DNA from: Paraburkholderia elongata
GTDB taxonomy: Bacteria > Pseudomonadota > Gammaproteobacteria > Burkholderiales > Burkholderiaceae
Direction: 5' to 3'
Assembly: GCF_013177735.1 (NCBI RefSeq)
Contig: NZ_WOEZ01000140.1
Location: 1 to 64,000 of the forward strand
Length of the DNA stretch: 64,000 nucleotides
In this document: positions 9,282 to 18,254 of the stretch, piece after piece
Numbering within the stretch: the first letter of the stretch is position 1
How the letters are laid out: the number at the start of each line of letters is the position of its first letter
Notes under the pieces: model-generated
Told to the model about the DNA's origin: nothing
Database searches by the model: none
What the model saw: only the letters and a program-made list of their open reading frames with translations
Program-made: the position numbers and the translations under genes

Positions 9282-10076
9282 ATGAATCAACCTATGTCCC
9301 GCGATACGCCCGCCATCGAGATGCGCAACGTATCGTGCCGTTTCATTTCTCCGGACGGCAAAGCGACGATCGCGTTGCGCGACTTCAGCATGTCGGTCGC
9401 GCGCGGCGAATTCGTCGCGGTTGTCGGTCCGACGGGCTGCGGCAAGTCGACCACGCTCAGCATGATCACCGGCTTGCTGAAGCCGACCACCGGCGAAGTG
9501 CGTGTGATGGGCGCGCCGGTGGACGGCATCGATCCGCGTATCGGCTTCGTGTTTCAGGCCGACGCCGTGTTCCCGTGGCGCTCGGTGATCGACAACGTCG
9601 CGGCCGGCCCGCTGTATCGCGGCCGTTCGAAATCCGCCGCCTACGACGAAGCCAACGAATGGCTGCGCCGCGTGGGCCTCGACAAGTTCGGCAAGCACTA
9701 TCCGCATCAACTGTCCGGCGGCATGAGAAAGCGCGTGGCGCTTGCGCAAACCTTCATCAACAAGCCGGAAATCCTGCTGATGGACGAGCCATTCTCGGCG
9801 CTCGACATGCAGACGCGCACGCTGATGCAGGACGAACTGCTGCAACTGTGGGGCGGCGCCGGCTCGGTGGTGTTCGTCACGCACGATCTGGAAGAAGCGA
9901 TTGCGCTCGCCGACCGTGTGTTCGTGCTGACGGCACGCCCGGCCACGCTGAAGAAAGTGTACGAAATCGATCTGCCGCGTCCGCGCGTCACGTCGGAGGT
10001 TCGTTACGACCCGCGTTTCATCGAAATCTCGCGCGACATCTGGCATGACCTGCGCGAAGAAGTGCAGATCGGTTAA
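9282..10076 (+). CDS. ABC transporter ATP-binding protein (SsuB/TauB type)
   Basis: A 264-residue cytoplasmic ATPase with Walker A (GPTGCGKST), Q-loop (FVFQADAVFPW), signature (LSGGMRKR), Walker B (ILLMDEPFSALD) and the switch His (THDLEEA). The FPWRSV/NV segment after the Q-loop is typical of the nitrate/sulfonate/taurine subgroup. It lies 39 bp after the binding-protein gene and 16 bp before the permease gene, so the three are co-transcribed. Confidence 0.92.
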   Translation: MNQPMSRDTPAIEMRNVSCRFISPDGKATIALRDFSMSVARGEFVAVVGPTGCGKSTTLSMITGLLKPTTGEVRVMGAPVDGIDPRIGFVFQADAVFPWRSVIDNVAAGPLYRGRSKSAAYDEANEWLRRVGLDKFGKHYPHQLSGGMRKRVALAQTFINKPEILLMDEPFSALDMQTRTLMQDELLQLWGGAGSVVFVTHDLEEAIALADRVFVLTARPATLKKVYEIDLPRPRVTSEVRYDPRFIEISRDIWHDLREEVQIG

Positions 10077-10092
10077 TCAAGGAACGGCAAAT

Positions 10093-10956
10093 ATGTCTAC
10101 TACCCCTCAACAAACGATGCCTTCGGGCATCGATCCCGCGACGCTCGCCCAGGTCGAGCGTGTCGCGCAAAAACGTATCCGGCAACGCCATGCGCTGGTG
10201 ATCTCGCTGCGCATTATCGTGCTGGTGGTTGTGCTCGGCGGGTGGGAACTGTCCGCACGCCTGAAATGGATCGATCCGTTCTTCTTCTCGATGCCGACCG
10301 CGATTTTCAATCAGATCATCGACTGGTTCGTGAACGGCACATCGCAAGGTCCATTGCTTACGCAGGTCTGGGTCACGCTGGAAGAAACCGGTCTTGGCTT
10401 CATCATCGGTTCAGTGGCGGGCGTGTTCTGCGGCATCGTGCTCGGCCGCAACAAGCTGCTGTCCGACGTATTCAGCCTGTACATCAAGATCGCCAATTCG
10501 ATTCCGCGCGTGGTGCTCGGCTCGATCTTCGTGATTTCGCTCGGTCTTGGCATGGCTTCGAAGGTGGCGCTGGCGGTGGTGATGGTGTTCTTCGTCGTGT
10601 TCGCCAATGCGTTCCAGGGCGTGCGTGAAGCGGACCGCTACATGATCGCGAATGCGCAGATTCTGGGTGCGTCGCGCCGTCAGGTGACGACTTCAGTGGT
10701 GATCCCGTCGGCGTTGAGCTGGATTCTTGCCAGCTTGCACGTGAGCTTCGGCTTTGCGTTGGTCGGTGCGGTGGTGGGCGAGTTCCTCGGCTCGAAGCAA
10801 GGTATCGGTCTGCTGATCTCCACTGCGCAAGGTGCGTTCAATGCAAGCGGTGTGTTTGCGGCAATGATCGTGTTGGCCGTGGTCGCGCTGGCTGCGGACT
10901 ATCTGTTGACGACGGTCGAACAGCGGCTGTTGAAGTGGCGGCCTGCAGCAGTTTGA
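10093..10956 (+). CDS. ABC transporter permease (SsuC/TauC type)
   Basis: About 287 residues with six predicted transmembrane helices and the EAA-type cytoplasmic loop (MIANAQILGASRRQ). The ATG at 10093 is preceded by AAGGAACGG; an in-frame upstream start at 10045 would overlap the ATPase gene and is rejected. It is the last gene of the importer operon, and a strong intrinsic terminator follows at 10984-11007. Confidence 0.92.
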   Translation: MSTTPQQTMPSGIDPATLAQVERVAQKRIRQRHALVISLRIIVLVVVLGGWELSARLKWIDPFFFSMPTAIFNQIIDWFVNGTSQGPLLTQVWVTLEETGLGFIIGSVAGVFCGIVLGRNKLLSDVFSLYIKIANSIPRVVLGSIFVISLGLGMASKVALAVVMVFFVVFANAFQGVREADRYMIANAQILGASRRQVTTSVVIPSALSWILASLHVSFGFALVGAVVGEFLGSKQGIGLLISTAQGAFNASGVFAAMIVLAVVALAADYLLTTVEQRLLKWRPAAV

Positions 10957-10983
10957 GTTGACCGTCAGGTCGTATAGAAAGAA

Positions 10984-11007
10984 AGGGCGCCGTCGGCGCC
11001 CTTTTTT
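10984..11007 (+). terminator. Intrinsic terminator of the ABC importer operon
   Basis: Perfect 7-bp GC stem GGGCGCC / GGCGCCC with a GTC loop (10985-11001), preceded by A residues and followed by six T (11002-11007), 28 bp after the permease stop. Confidence 0.93.
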
Positions 11008-11179
11008 CGTTCCGCTTTGTTTGTTCCGCCTCGCACTCATTCAGCATAACGGATCGAAGCACAACACACTTTCGCAATGGCGCGTTTTGCGCTACGTTTG
11101 CAACGCTGGCATCACCTGATCGAGCTGACACGGAAGTACGCACAAAAAATCCATCCAATCCCCTGCTGGAGCGTTGAAT

Positions 11180-12754
11180 ATGAGTGACGTCCACGACGGC
11201 GAAGCGGCAGCAAGCGAGGCAAACACGTCAAAGGCGGCAACTGCGGCGAACGCGCCGAAGGACCGGATCGAACATGTCGTCCTGCTGTTGATGGAAAATC
11301 ATTCCTTCGATCAGATGCTCGGCTGTCTGGACGAAGTGCACGCCGGTCTGGATGGAATACGCAACGCCGCGTCAAAGTCCAACGACGACGGTAAAGGCCA
11401 TACATTCTTCCCTCAGGCGACGCAAGAGCGGCAGATGCAGCACGATCCGGATCACGGACACGAGGCTGTGCTGGCCCAGATCACGGGAAACAACGGCGGC
11501 TTCGTTCGATCGTTCGCGAACGACTACCCGAAGAGCACCCTCGCCGCGCGGCAAGACATCATGGGTTATTACCCGCGCGGTTTTCTCCCGGCATTACACA
11601 CGCTCGGCGAGCAATTCACCGTGTGTGACAAGTGGTTTTCGTCGTTGCCCGGCCCAACCTGGCCGAATCGGTATTTCGCGCTGACGGGCACGTCGATGGG
11701 TGAAGTGGGGATGCCCGTGGGACTCGACGCCCTGAATCCGAGGTGGTACACGGAGCAAAACCAGGACACGATTTTCGACCGCCTGAATGACGGAGAGAAA
11801 ACGTGGAAGATCTACTTCTACGACTTTCCGGCGTCGCTGCTGCTGAAAAACCAGCGTCGAGCGAAGAACCTCGCAAATTACCGGCGTTTCGACACATTCT
11901 TCGACGATGCGGCCGGCCCCGCGAACGAGTTTCCGGAGTTCGTTCTCATCGAACCGAAATACTTCGGTGAAGCACAGAACGACGACCATCCGCCGCACAA
12001 CATCATGAAGGCGGAGAAGCTGATCGCCGACACCTACAATGCGTTGCGTTCCAATCAGGCATTGTGGGAAAGCACACTGTTAGTCATCCTGTACGACGAG
12101 CACGGTGGTTTCTTCGACCATGTGCCTCCGCCGTCGAACGCGGTAGCGCCCGACGAACACACGGACAGTTTCGACTTCACCCAACTCGGCGTGCGTGTGC
12201 CCGCCATTCTCGTCTCTCCATGGTGCGATAGAGGCGTGTGCCATACACAATTCGATCATTGCAGCCTGCTGAAATACCTCTGCGACAAGTGGGACCTTGC
12301 ACCGCTCGGCAACCGCACGCAGGCCGCGGCAAGCGTCGGACTGGCGATCCGCTCTACAGGAATGGCCCGGACCGATACGGCGCCTTTTATCCGCGTGACC
12401 AATCAATCGCTGATTGCGGAGCACGTCGACCTGGAAAGAAAGTCGTCGAACAGCAATCAGCATGGACTCCATCATTTCGCGGACCACTTGCACGCAGAAT
12501 TGGATAAATTGGCCGCGGATCTGGTGGAGTCGGCTTCGCGCCTCGCGCTTACCGAGACGGGGTGGGTTCGGTTAAAGAGCGCGCTCGGTTCCGCGATGAT
12601 GCGTTTTGGGCAGTGGCTCAGCAAAGACTTCTATCAAGCCCGAGATGATCGTGAAGCGCGCACCGCGCAGGCATTCACGCGGCTGTCGCAGTCCGCAGAG
12701 GTCCCTGCGAAGACGCCGCAAGACGGCGCCCCGGTCGCAGCATCGCGCTCGTAG
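11180..12754 (+). CDS. Phosphoesterase family protein (phospholipase C / acid phosphatase AcpA-like)
   Basis: About 524 residues of the PF04185 phosphoesterase family, which hydrolyses phosphate esters including phosphatidylcholine. The N-terminal metal/active-site segment is recognisable (HVVLLLMENHSFDQMLG) as are WFSSLPGPTWPNR and the later LYDEHGGFFDHVPPP. No signal peptide is apparent, unlike secreted PlcN/PlcH enzymes, so the protein is either cytoplasmic or exported by another route. The ATG at 11180 is preferred over a TTG two codons earlier. It appears monocistronic. Confidence 0.88.
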   Translation: MSDVHDGEAAASEANTSKAATAANAPKDRIEHVVLLLMENHSFDQMLGCLDEVHAGLDGIRNAASKSNDDGKGHTFFPQATQERQMQHDPDHGHEAVLAQITGNNGGFVRSFANDYPKSTLAARQDIMGYYPRGFLPALHTLGEQFTVCDKWFSSLPGPTWPNRYFALTGTSMGEVGMPVGLDALNPRWYTEQNQDTIFDRLNDGEKTWKIYFYDFPASLLLKNQRRAKNLANYRRFDTFFDDAAGPANEFPEFVLIEPKYFGEAQNDDHPPHNIMKAEKLIADTYNALRSNQALWESTLLVILYDEHGGFFDHVPPPSNAVAPDEHTDSFDFTQLGVRVPAILVSPWCDRGVCHTQFDHCSLLKYLCDKWDLAPLGNRTQAAASVGLAIRSTGMARTDTAPFIRVTNQSLIAEHVDLERKSSNSNQHGLHHFADHLHAELDKLAADLVESASRLALTETGWVRLKSALGSAMMRFGQWLSKDFYQARDDREARTAQAFTRLSQSAEVPAKTPQDGAPVAASRS

Positions 12755-12931
12755 CAAGCCGTGCGCGCAAGGGCTCATCAATTGAAGTTCCCTTCTTTTA
12801 TCTCAAATCTCGCAACAAACCTTACCTGAATTGCTGATTACTCCGGCCAGATCGCAAAACTACAATGCAATCACTGACTACGAACAAGAACGTTCGTAGC
12901 AAGATAAAGACCGAACTGGAGGTAGTTCATC

Positions 12932-13249
12932 ATGAAATCGCTGATTCAAGCCGTTGTTATCGCGACTGTGCTGGCCGCTCCCGTTGCCTCGTTTGCGCAG
13001 TCCAACCAGCCCGTGACCCGCGCTCAGGTGCGTGCAGAATTGATTCAACTCGAAAAGGCCGGCTACGAGCCGGGCCGTGCCGACCCGTACTACCCGGCTG
13101 ACATTCAGGCCGCGCAAGCCCGTGTCGCTGCGCAAAACGGTACCGCGCAATCCGCGGAAAGCGGTTACGGCGGTGCGGTGAGCGGCTCGTCGCAGTCGGG
13201 CCACCCGGTTCCGGCGAACGGTCCGAAGTCGGTTTACTTCGGCAACTAA
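12932..13249 (+). CDS. DUF4148 small exported protein
   Basis: A 105-residue protein with a clear signal peptide (MKSLIQAVVIATVLAAPVAS, cleavage after FAQ) and the DUF4148 signature (VTRAQVRAELIQLEKAGY followed by Y-P and DIQAAQARVA). DUF4148 proteins are abundant in Burkholderiaceae and of unknown function. A strong ribosome site (GGAGG) lies upstream of the ATG. Two hairpins downstream (13398-13439, 13478-13508) could end the transcript. Confidence 0.92.
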   Translation: MKSLIQAVVIATVLAAPVASFAQSNQPVTRAQVRAELIQLEKAGYEPGRADPYYPADIQAAQARVAAQNGTAQSAESGYGGAVSGSSQSGHPVPANGPKSVYFGN

Positions 13250-13397
13250 GCTGCTAACTGCCCAGGCAACCCAGCGGGCAACTGAGCTGGCGAGCAGGCC
13301 GGCAACCCAGCTGTCCAGCGAAACGATCCGCAGAGGCCCCGCCCTTTGCCCTGTCGGCCGCTAAGCGCGCAAAACACCCGCGCGCTCTGATTCAAAC

Positions 13398-13439
13398 GAA
13401 CTGGCCCGCGACCGAGCATCCCCGATCGCGGGCCAGTTC
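13398..13439. terminator. Long perfect hairpin after the DUF4148 gene
   Basis: Perfect 14-bp arms, GAACTGGCCCGCGA at 13398-13411 and its complement at 13426-13439, with a 14-nt loop. No T-tract follows, so it may stabilise the mRNA 3' end rather than terminate. The rest of the gap 13250-13561 shows no gene, only short GGCAACCCAGC-like direct repeats near 13265-13315. Confidence 0.55.
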
Positions 13440-13477
13440 TGTATTCGATACCTCCGTCATCGGGCTCCCGATGACTT

Positions 13478-13508
13478 CGCCCGGACCTTCACGGTCTGGG
13501 CGCTTTTT
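13478..13508 (+). terminator. Intrinsic terminator
   Basis: Stem CGCCCGGACC / GGTCTGGGCG (one G-U pair) around a 5-nt loop, followed by CTTTTTC. Placed to end plus-strand transcription from the DUF4148 gene. Confidence 0.8.
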
Positions 13509-13561
13509 CTTTATGTAGTGTTACGCCCCGTTGAAGCCTCAGTGATGCCAGGCTGCTTGCG

Positions 13562-13810
13562 TCATTCGCGAGCGATCAGATCGCCCACTTGGCCACGCCC
13601 CGTGACAAGGCAGCTCGACAGGAAATTTTCGCCCTGGCTGCTGGCCCCGGCGTCACCGAAGCCTTTTTTCAACGCGTTCGACTTGACCAGTTCCGCGCCC
13701 TGGTGGCACGTTATTGTTCCCATTTCCCCCGCTTGTGCGCGCATCAGCGCCCTATCTGCCATCAGATAGCCAAGCAACAACACCACGGCAATATTGAACG
13801 CTTGTCTCAT
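13562..13810 (-). CDS. Small exported or membrane-anchored hypothetical protein
   Basis: An 82-residue protein not recognised from any family. It begins with a hydrophobic segment (AFNIAVVLLLGYLMA) that may be a signal anchor, followed by a polar domain with two cysteines (ITCHQ and SSCLV). A very good ribosome site (AGAGGAGACGG) precedes the ATG, which is the main support for a real gene. It is isolated between converging genes. Confidence 0.65.
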   Translation of the reverse strand: MRQAFNIAVVLLLGYLMADRALMRAQAGEMGTITCHQGAELVKSNALKKGFGDAGASSQGENFLSSCLVTGRGQVGDLIARE

Positions 13811-13926
13811 GGACCGTCTCCTCTTTTGAAGAGACTAACGCGAACTATCAATGCAGGATGCTAGGGGTTTCCCGATTCGGGGCTATTCAATGATGCGGAT
13901 TAAGTTAAGGGGTACTGCCACGTGAA

Positions 13927-14130
13927 TCAGCTATGCGGCATGGCTGGATCAGGCTTGTTCCGTAGAAAGCGGAATTGCCGGATGCCACGTTGCATGCGTT
14001 TCGCATTCTGCTCGAACAGCAGGTACGCCGTGAACGCATATACGTAGCAGATAATCAGCATGGTCACGAACACCAGCGCGCCCCGGCCGTCGAACGGGAT
14101 GCGCTGGCCGAACATGATCGCCACTACCAT
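13927..14130 (-). CDS. Small single-pass membrane protein, hypothetical
   Basis: A 67-residue ORF with one hydrophobic helix (ALVFVTMLIICYVYAFTAYLLF) followed by a basic tail. It starts 34 bp after the stop of the squalene/phytoene synthase gene on the same strand and could be co-transcribed. The ribosome site is weak, so the start may be the internal Met6. No family recognised. Confidence 0.5.
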   Translation of the reverse strand: MVVAIMFGQRIPFDGRGALVFVTMLIICYVYAFTAYLLFEQNAKRMQRGIRQFRFLRNKPDPAMPHS

Positions 14131-14164
14131 GGATAACTAACTAACTGCAAAGCGGAAGCGACAC

Positions 14165-15211
14165 TCAGAGTCGCGCTTCGATTTGCTTGATCCGCTTTTC
14201 AACCGACGCCCGCACCAGGCCATTCGAAGGCACCAGCAGCAGTGAATACGCGATGATCTGGTACACCTGATTGCGCCGGACCTTGGAGACCTTGGCCGGG
14301 TCGAGCCAGGCATCGTTATCCACCAGCAACAGCAGCGTCTCCAGACCGATCAGAATCGGCCACAAACAGGCGAGGCGTAAACGCACCGACAACGCGGGAA
14401 TCGCCAGCGTGTAGTCCAGGGCCTCACGGAAATGATCTAGTGCCTTGCGCACGAGTTCGACCATCAGAGGCCGAGCGCGAACGGAGTTGACGGGCTGCAA
14501 GAGATCTTCCGCGCTTAGGCGATATTGACCGAGCATCGTCTGCGGAAGATAACAGCGGCCGATCCGCAAATCCTTGCCGCAATCGCGCAGCACGTTGGTC
14601 ATCTGCAGCGCTTTGCCGAAACGCACGCCGCGGCGCGCCATGGTCTCGGGCCGCTCTTTCAGCGTGCCGGGCATGTGCGCGTAGGTCATGGTGGTCCAGA
14701 ATTCGCCGACGCAGCCCGCCACCAGGTAGGTATAGCGGTCGAGTTCCTCGTACTCGCGTAGCGCGGCGATCTGGCCGGAACGTTCGTCGGGGAACGTGCG
14801 AAGGTCGAATTCCATGCCCTCGGTCAGCGTCGACACGATCTCGCGGACGGCCTTCCGGTCGGACTCGCTCAGTTGCGAAAGCACCTCGAGTGCCGGACCG
14901 AGCGATTCCAGCAGGACCTTTTCATCGGACTGGACCTGTTGACCCGCCACTTCGGCAGCCATGCGCTGGAACAGCGCGCCGTCGTCCGGGGCGCCGTTGA
15001 CCTGGTCGCGCAGCGACAGCAGCAATGCAAGGCGTTGCTCGGGCGAGATCAGCGAGGTGTCCGCAATCGTGTCGGCCGCACGTGCCAGCAGGTAGGCGAG
15101 GCCGATCGGATCGCGCATCCCGACGGGCAGCACGCGCAGGGTGAGATAGAAGGAGCGTGAAACGCCTTTCAGGAGCGGGCCGAGAAGAAAGGCCCGGGTC
15201 GGATTCGGCAT
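14165..15211 (-). CDS. Squalene/phytoene synthase family protein
   Basis: About 348 residues. The family condenses two prenyl diphosphates head to head. Both Asp-rich metal/diphosphate motifs are visible: DTIAD (within ARAADTIADT) and DCGKD (within TNVLRDCGKDLRIG), plus the YTYLVAGCVGEFWT helix. The length and the single gene resemble eukaryotic-type squalene synthases more than the about 280-residue HpnC/HpnD pair, and no hopanoid cyclase gene is nearby. The ATG at 15211 is preferred; a TTG at 15238 would add nine residues. Confidence 0.88.
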   Translation of the reverse strand: MPNPTRAFLLGPLLKGVSRSFYLTLRVLPVGMRDPIGLAYLLARAADTIADTSLISPEQRLALLLSLRDQVNGAPDDGALFQRMAAEVAGQQVQSDEKVLLESLGPALEVLSQLSESDRKAVREIVSTLTEGMEFDLRTFPDERSGQIAALREYEELDRYTYLVAGCVGEFWTTMTYAHMPGTLKERPETMARRGVRFGKALQMTNVLRDCGKDLRIGRCYLPQTMLGQYRLSAEDLLQPVNSVRARPLMVELVRKALDHFREALDYTLAIPALSVRLRLACLWPILIGLETLLLLVDNDAWLDPAKVSKVRRNQVYQIIAYSLLLVPSNGLVRASVEKRIKQIEARL

Positions 15212-15498
15212 GAGTGGGATCAGGTCAGTATTGGGCAAAAGTCAGGCGCTGCCGAATTGTATACGGCGCGTTGAAAAACTTGCCTGCACGCCGGCGATAA
15301 CTGCCGGTGAGCAATAGACCCCTCGCGCACGCTCCTGCACCCTCACTCGCATTGCGTTCCGCCGCCGACCCGCCGTTCGCCAACTGGCCGGGCCAGAGCG
15401 GAATCCGCGCATCCATTGCCTGCACGCGACGCCGCCACAACGAGCGGGAATGCGAATTGCTGACACGTTGCGAATGAGCGATACATGCGTAGCCACCC

Positions 15499-15849
15499 AT
15501 GAAAACCATCCTGTTCGTGGACGACGAGTTCGACATCGTCACGGTCTGGCGACTGTTGCTGGAGCGGCACGGCTATACCGTGCTGACGGCGTCCAACGGC
15601 GGCGCCGCCCTTGAACAGATCCGCATGACCCGGCCCGACATCATCGTGTCGGACTGCATGATGCCGGTCATGTCGGGGCCGCAACTGTGCGCCGCACTGT
15701 ATGACACCCCCGATCTACGCGCCATTCCGATCATCCTGTGCAGCGCGGCCGCGGAAATCCCCGCGCAGCCGAATCCCACCATCGAATACGCGCGCAAGCC
15801 GCTTTCATTCAACACCCTTCTCGCGATGCTGGAGCGGATGGCGGTTTGA
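15499..15849 (+). CDS. Stand-alone CheY-like response regulator
   Basis: A 116-residue receiver domain with no output domain: VDDEFD acidic pocket, phospho-acceptor in IIVSDCMMPVM, and the conserved Lys in YARKPLSF. Such single-domain regulators act by protein-protein contact or as phosphate relays. No kinase is adjacent, so its partner is unknown. Confidence 0.88.
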   Translation: MKTILFVDDEFDIVTVWRLLLERHGYTVLTASNGGAALEQIRMTRPDIIVSDCMMPVMSGPQLCAALYDTPDLRAIPIILCSAAAEIPAQPNPTIEYARKPLSFNTLLAMLERMAV

Positions 15850-16004
15850 CGGCTGGGTAAACGCCCACTTCGAGGGCGAAACACGGCGAAGCGCGCGCTA
15901 CGGCTGCACCTTGAGACGATCGCGCCATTTGTTGAGCCGTCCCCGCATTCACCGCTTTACCGCCGGCTTCTACAGTGCGTTATCGATCGCGCAAAGCTGG
16001 AGGG

Positions 16005-16061
16005 CCGGAGTGCCGGCCACCGGAGTGCCGGCCACCGGAGTGCCGGCCACCGGAATGCCGG
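16005..16061 (+). repeat. 15-bp tandem repeat upstream of the TehA-family gene
   Basis: Three perfect copies of CCGGAGTGCCGGCCA (16005-16019, 16020-16034, 16035-16049) and a partial fourth with one change (16050-16061). The array ends 30 bp before the ATG at 16092. Each unit contains the palindrome TGCCGGCCA/TGGCCGGCA-like core, so it could form alternative hairpins in the leader. Confidence 0.9.
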
Positions 16062-16091
16062 AGCGCATCGCAACGTTTCGGAGGATGGGTG

Positions 16092-17099
16092 ATGAACAGC
16101 AATCGTGGCACGATTCCGGTTTCTTTCTTCGGCATCGCGGTGGGCGCGCTGGCGTTCGCCAACTTGTGGCGTGTGGCGATCAGGGTGTGGCATCTGCCCA
16201 TGGTCGCCGCAGACGTGTTGACCATCGCAGCGCTTGCGGTGTGGCTGGTGGTTCTGCTGGCCTACGGGCATAAGTGGCTGACGAATTCAGCCGAAGCTCG
16301 TGCGGAAATGCAGCATCCGGTGCAATCATCGTTTGCGGCACTCGGGCCGGTTTCGAGTCTGCTGGCAGCGCAGCTCTTGCAGCCTTATGCGCATTCGGTT
16401 GCGCTTGCGCTGTTCGGTGTGGCTGTGGCCGCCCAATTGGCGCTCGGCGTGTACCTGCATGGACGGCTCTGGCAAGGCGGCCGCAAGCCTGAGCTGATCA
16501 CGCCCGCCATTTATCTGCCGACCGTGGCACCGAGTTTTGTCGCGGGCACGGCGGCGGCTGCCTTCGGTTTTCATCAGCTTGGCGGGCTGTTCTTCGGCGC
16601 CGGCTTGCTGTTGTGGCTCTCGATCGAATCGCTGATCCTGCACCGCGCCGCCGTACATGAACCGCTGCCCGAAGCACTGCGTCCCATCCTCGGCGTACAG
16701 CTCGCGCCGCCGGTGGTGGGCGGTGTGACGTACCTGAGCCTGAGCAGCGGGGCGCCCGACCTGTTCGCGCTGATTCTGCTCGGTTACGGGCTCTACCAGG
16801 CCTTGCTGCTGTTGCGCCTGCTGCCGTGGATTCGCCAGCAAGCATTCGTGCCGGGATACTGGGCGTTCAGCTTCGGTGTAGCCGCATTGCCGACAATGGC
16901 GGTCCGCATGGTCGAACGAGGCGCAACGGGTCCGCTCGAATGGATTGCGCCGGTTTTGTTCGTCGCGGCGAATGTGGTGATCGGAATCCTGGTGGTAAAG
17001 ACGCTTGGGTTGCTGGTGCGAGGCAAGTTGATTCCGGCTGCAGTCGCCCCTCAGTCTGTAGCTCAAATTCCGGCCGACTCGCGTATTGCGCGCGCCTAG
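16092..17099 (+). CDS. TDT-family transporter (tellurite resistance / dicarboxylate, TehA-like)
   Basis: About 335 residues with around ten hydrophobic helices, matching the TehA/SLAC1 (TDT) family of anion-channel-like transporters. The start SFFGIAVGALAFANLWR and the VPGYWAFSFGVAALPTMA segment near the end are typical. GGAGG lies at suitable distance from the ATG at 16092; in-frame upstream extension would translate the tandem repeat and is rejected. Relatives confer tellurite or disinfectant resistance when overexpressed; the natural substrate is uncertain. Confidence 0.85.
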   Translation: MNSNRGTIPVSFFGIAVGALAFANLWRVAIRVWHLPMVAADVLTIAALAVWLVVLLAYGHKWLTNSAEARAEMQHPVQSSFAALGPVSSLLAAQLLQPYAHSVALALFGVAVAAQLALGVYLHGRLWQGGRKPELITPAIYLPTVAPSFVAGTAAAAFGFHQLGGLFFGAGLLLWLSIESLILHRAAVHEPLPEALRPILGVQLAPPVVGGVTYLSLSSGAPDLFALILLGYGLYQALLLLRLLPWIRQQAFVPGYWAFSFGVAALPTMAVRMVERGATGPLEWIAPVLFVAANVVIGILVVKTLGLLVRGKLIPAAVAPQSVAQIPADSRIARA

Positions 17100-17108
17100 A
17101 AATGAAAA

Positions 17109-17172
17109 CGCCCAAGTCCACGGATAGCCGACCGTCTGTTGCTAGTCAGGTATTTGTCGTGGCCCTTGGGCG
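17109..17172 (-). terminator. Probable terminator of the beta-lactamase gene
   Basis: Imperfect inverted repeat with arms CGCCCAAGTCCACG (17109-17122) and CGTGGCCCTTGGGCG (17158-17172). Read on the minus strand it is followed by a T-rich run (GTTTTCATTT). It lies in the convergent gap between the TehA-family gene and the beta-lactamase gene; the long loop (about 35 nt) lowers certainty. Confidence 0.55.
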
Positions 17173-17219
17173 GAAAAAATTGTGCGCGATGACGCATGGT
17201 TTGTCAACGCACGCCTCGA

Positions 17220-18155
17220 TCAAACCAACGCCGCCACCAACGCACCGACGCTTGCAATCGCCGCATTGCAGCGTGCCGCATCGCCATTCGTCTCAGTAAG
17301 GTAGACCGTCACGAGAATCGGCCCGCGTCCCGGCGGCCAAAGAATCGCGACGTCGTTTGCCGTACCGTGATCGCCCGTGCCGGTTTTATCGCCAACGCCC
17401 CAATCCTTCGGCAGCTTCGCGCGAATCCGTTCGCCGCCGGTCTGATTGGCGGCGAGCCAGGCCAGCAGTTGCGCACGCGACGACGAGGACAAACGCTCGC
17501 CCAGCAGCAACTCGCGCAGATTGCCGAGCATTGCGTTGGGCGAGGTGGTGTCGCGCGGATCGCCGGGCGTCGCTTCGTTCAGCGTCGGCTCGTTGCGGTC
17601 AAGACGCGTGACGCCATCGCCGATACTGCGCGCGAACGCGGTCAAAGCGGCGGGGCCGCCAAAGCTCGCCAGCAGCAGATTGGCCGCGGTGTTGTCGCTG
17701 AGCGTAATGGCCGCCTTGCACAAGTCGGCGACGCTCATCCCCGCGTCGCCGGTGCGTTCGCGGGTGTGCTGGCTGGTGGCCGGCGAGTACGGCACAAGAT
17801 CGTTTTTCGAAAACACAATGCGGCGTTCCAGATCCTCTTGTCCGTGATCCACGCGCGTCAGCACAAAGCCCGCCGCCAGCAGTTTGAACGTGCTGCACAT
17901 CGGAAATCGCTCGTCCGTCCGCAAACCGGCATGCAATCCGGACGTCGTATCGACGATCGAAACGCCGAGCCGTCCGCCGCTTTCCACTTCGATCTGTGCG
18001 AGCCGTTGACGAATCGCGTCCGCCTTGGCCACGCCGCCTCCCTGCTTTATGGCGCCCGCCTTCACCACTTTTCCAAACGCGCCGCCACTACCAACCGCAA
18101 CCCCAGCTATCGAAACGCCGAGCATCGCGCCCGCGAACTTCCGTCTTGTGATCAT
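17220..18155 (-). CDS. penA: Class A beta-lactamase (PenA-like)
   Basis: A 311-residue periplasmic serine beta-lactamase. All class A motifs are present: active-site STFK (within MCSTFKLLA, with Cys before the Ser as in Burkholderia PenA), SDN loop (TLSDNTAAN), omega-loop ExxLN (EPTLNEA) and KTG (VGDKTGTGDHG). The N-terminus MITRRKFAGA has a twin-arginine look, suggesting Tat export. It is divergent from an AmpR/PenR-like LysR regulator at 18255, the standard arrangement for inducible PenA enzymes, so induction by beta-lactams through cell-wall fragments is likely. Confidence 0.93.
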   Translation of the reverse strand: MITRRKFAGAMLGVSIAGVAVGSGGAFGKVVKAGAIKQGGGVAKADAIRQRLAQIEVESGGRLGVSIVDTTSGLHAGLRTDERFPMCSTFKLLAAGFVLTRVDHGQEDLERRIVFSKNDLVPYSPATSQHTRERTGDAGMSVADLCKAAITLSDNTAANLLLASFGGPAALTAFARSIGDGVTRLDRNEPTLNEATPGDPRDTTSPNAMLGNLRELLLGERLSSSSRAQLLAWLAANQTGGERIRAKLPKDWGVGDKTGTGDHGTANDVAILWPPGRGPILVTVYLTETNGDAARCNAAIASVGALVAALV

Positions 18156-18214
18156 CGCCGCTCCTTATGTGAAGCCGCAACTATCGGTTTTCCGGCGGCT
18201 GCTGGCAAACGATG

Positions 18215-18245
18215 ATAAGTTAGTCGATACCCTAGAAAAACTTAT
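18215..18245. promoter_or_regulatory. Candidate LysR operator between penA and penR
   Basis: Inverted repeat ATAAGTT (18215-18221) N17 AACTTAT (18239-18245) in the 99-bp divergent intergenic region. Position and symmetry suit binding by the AmpR/PenR-like regulator, but the match to the classic T-N11-A core was not established. Confidence 0.45.
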
Positions 18246-18254
18246 GCCTTCGCC

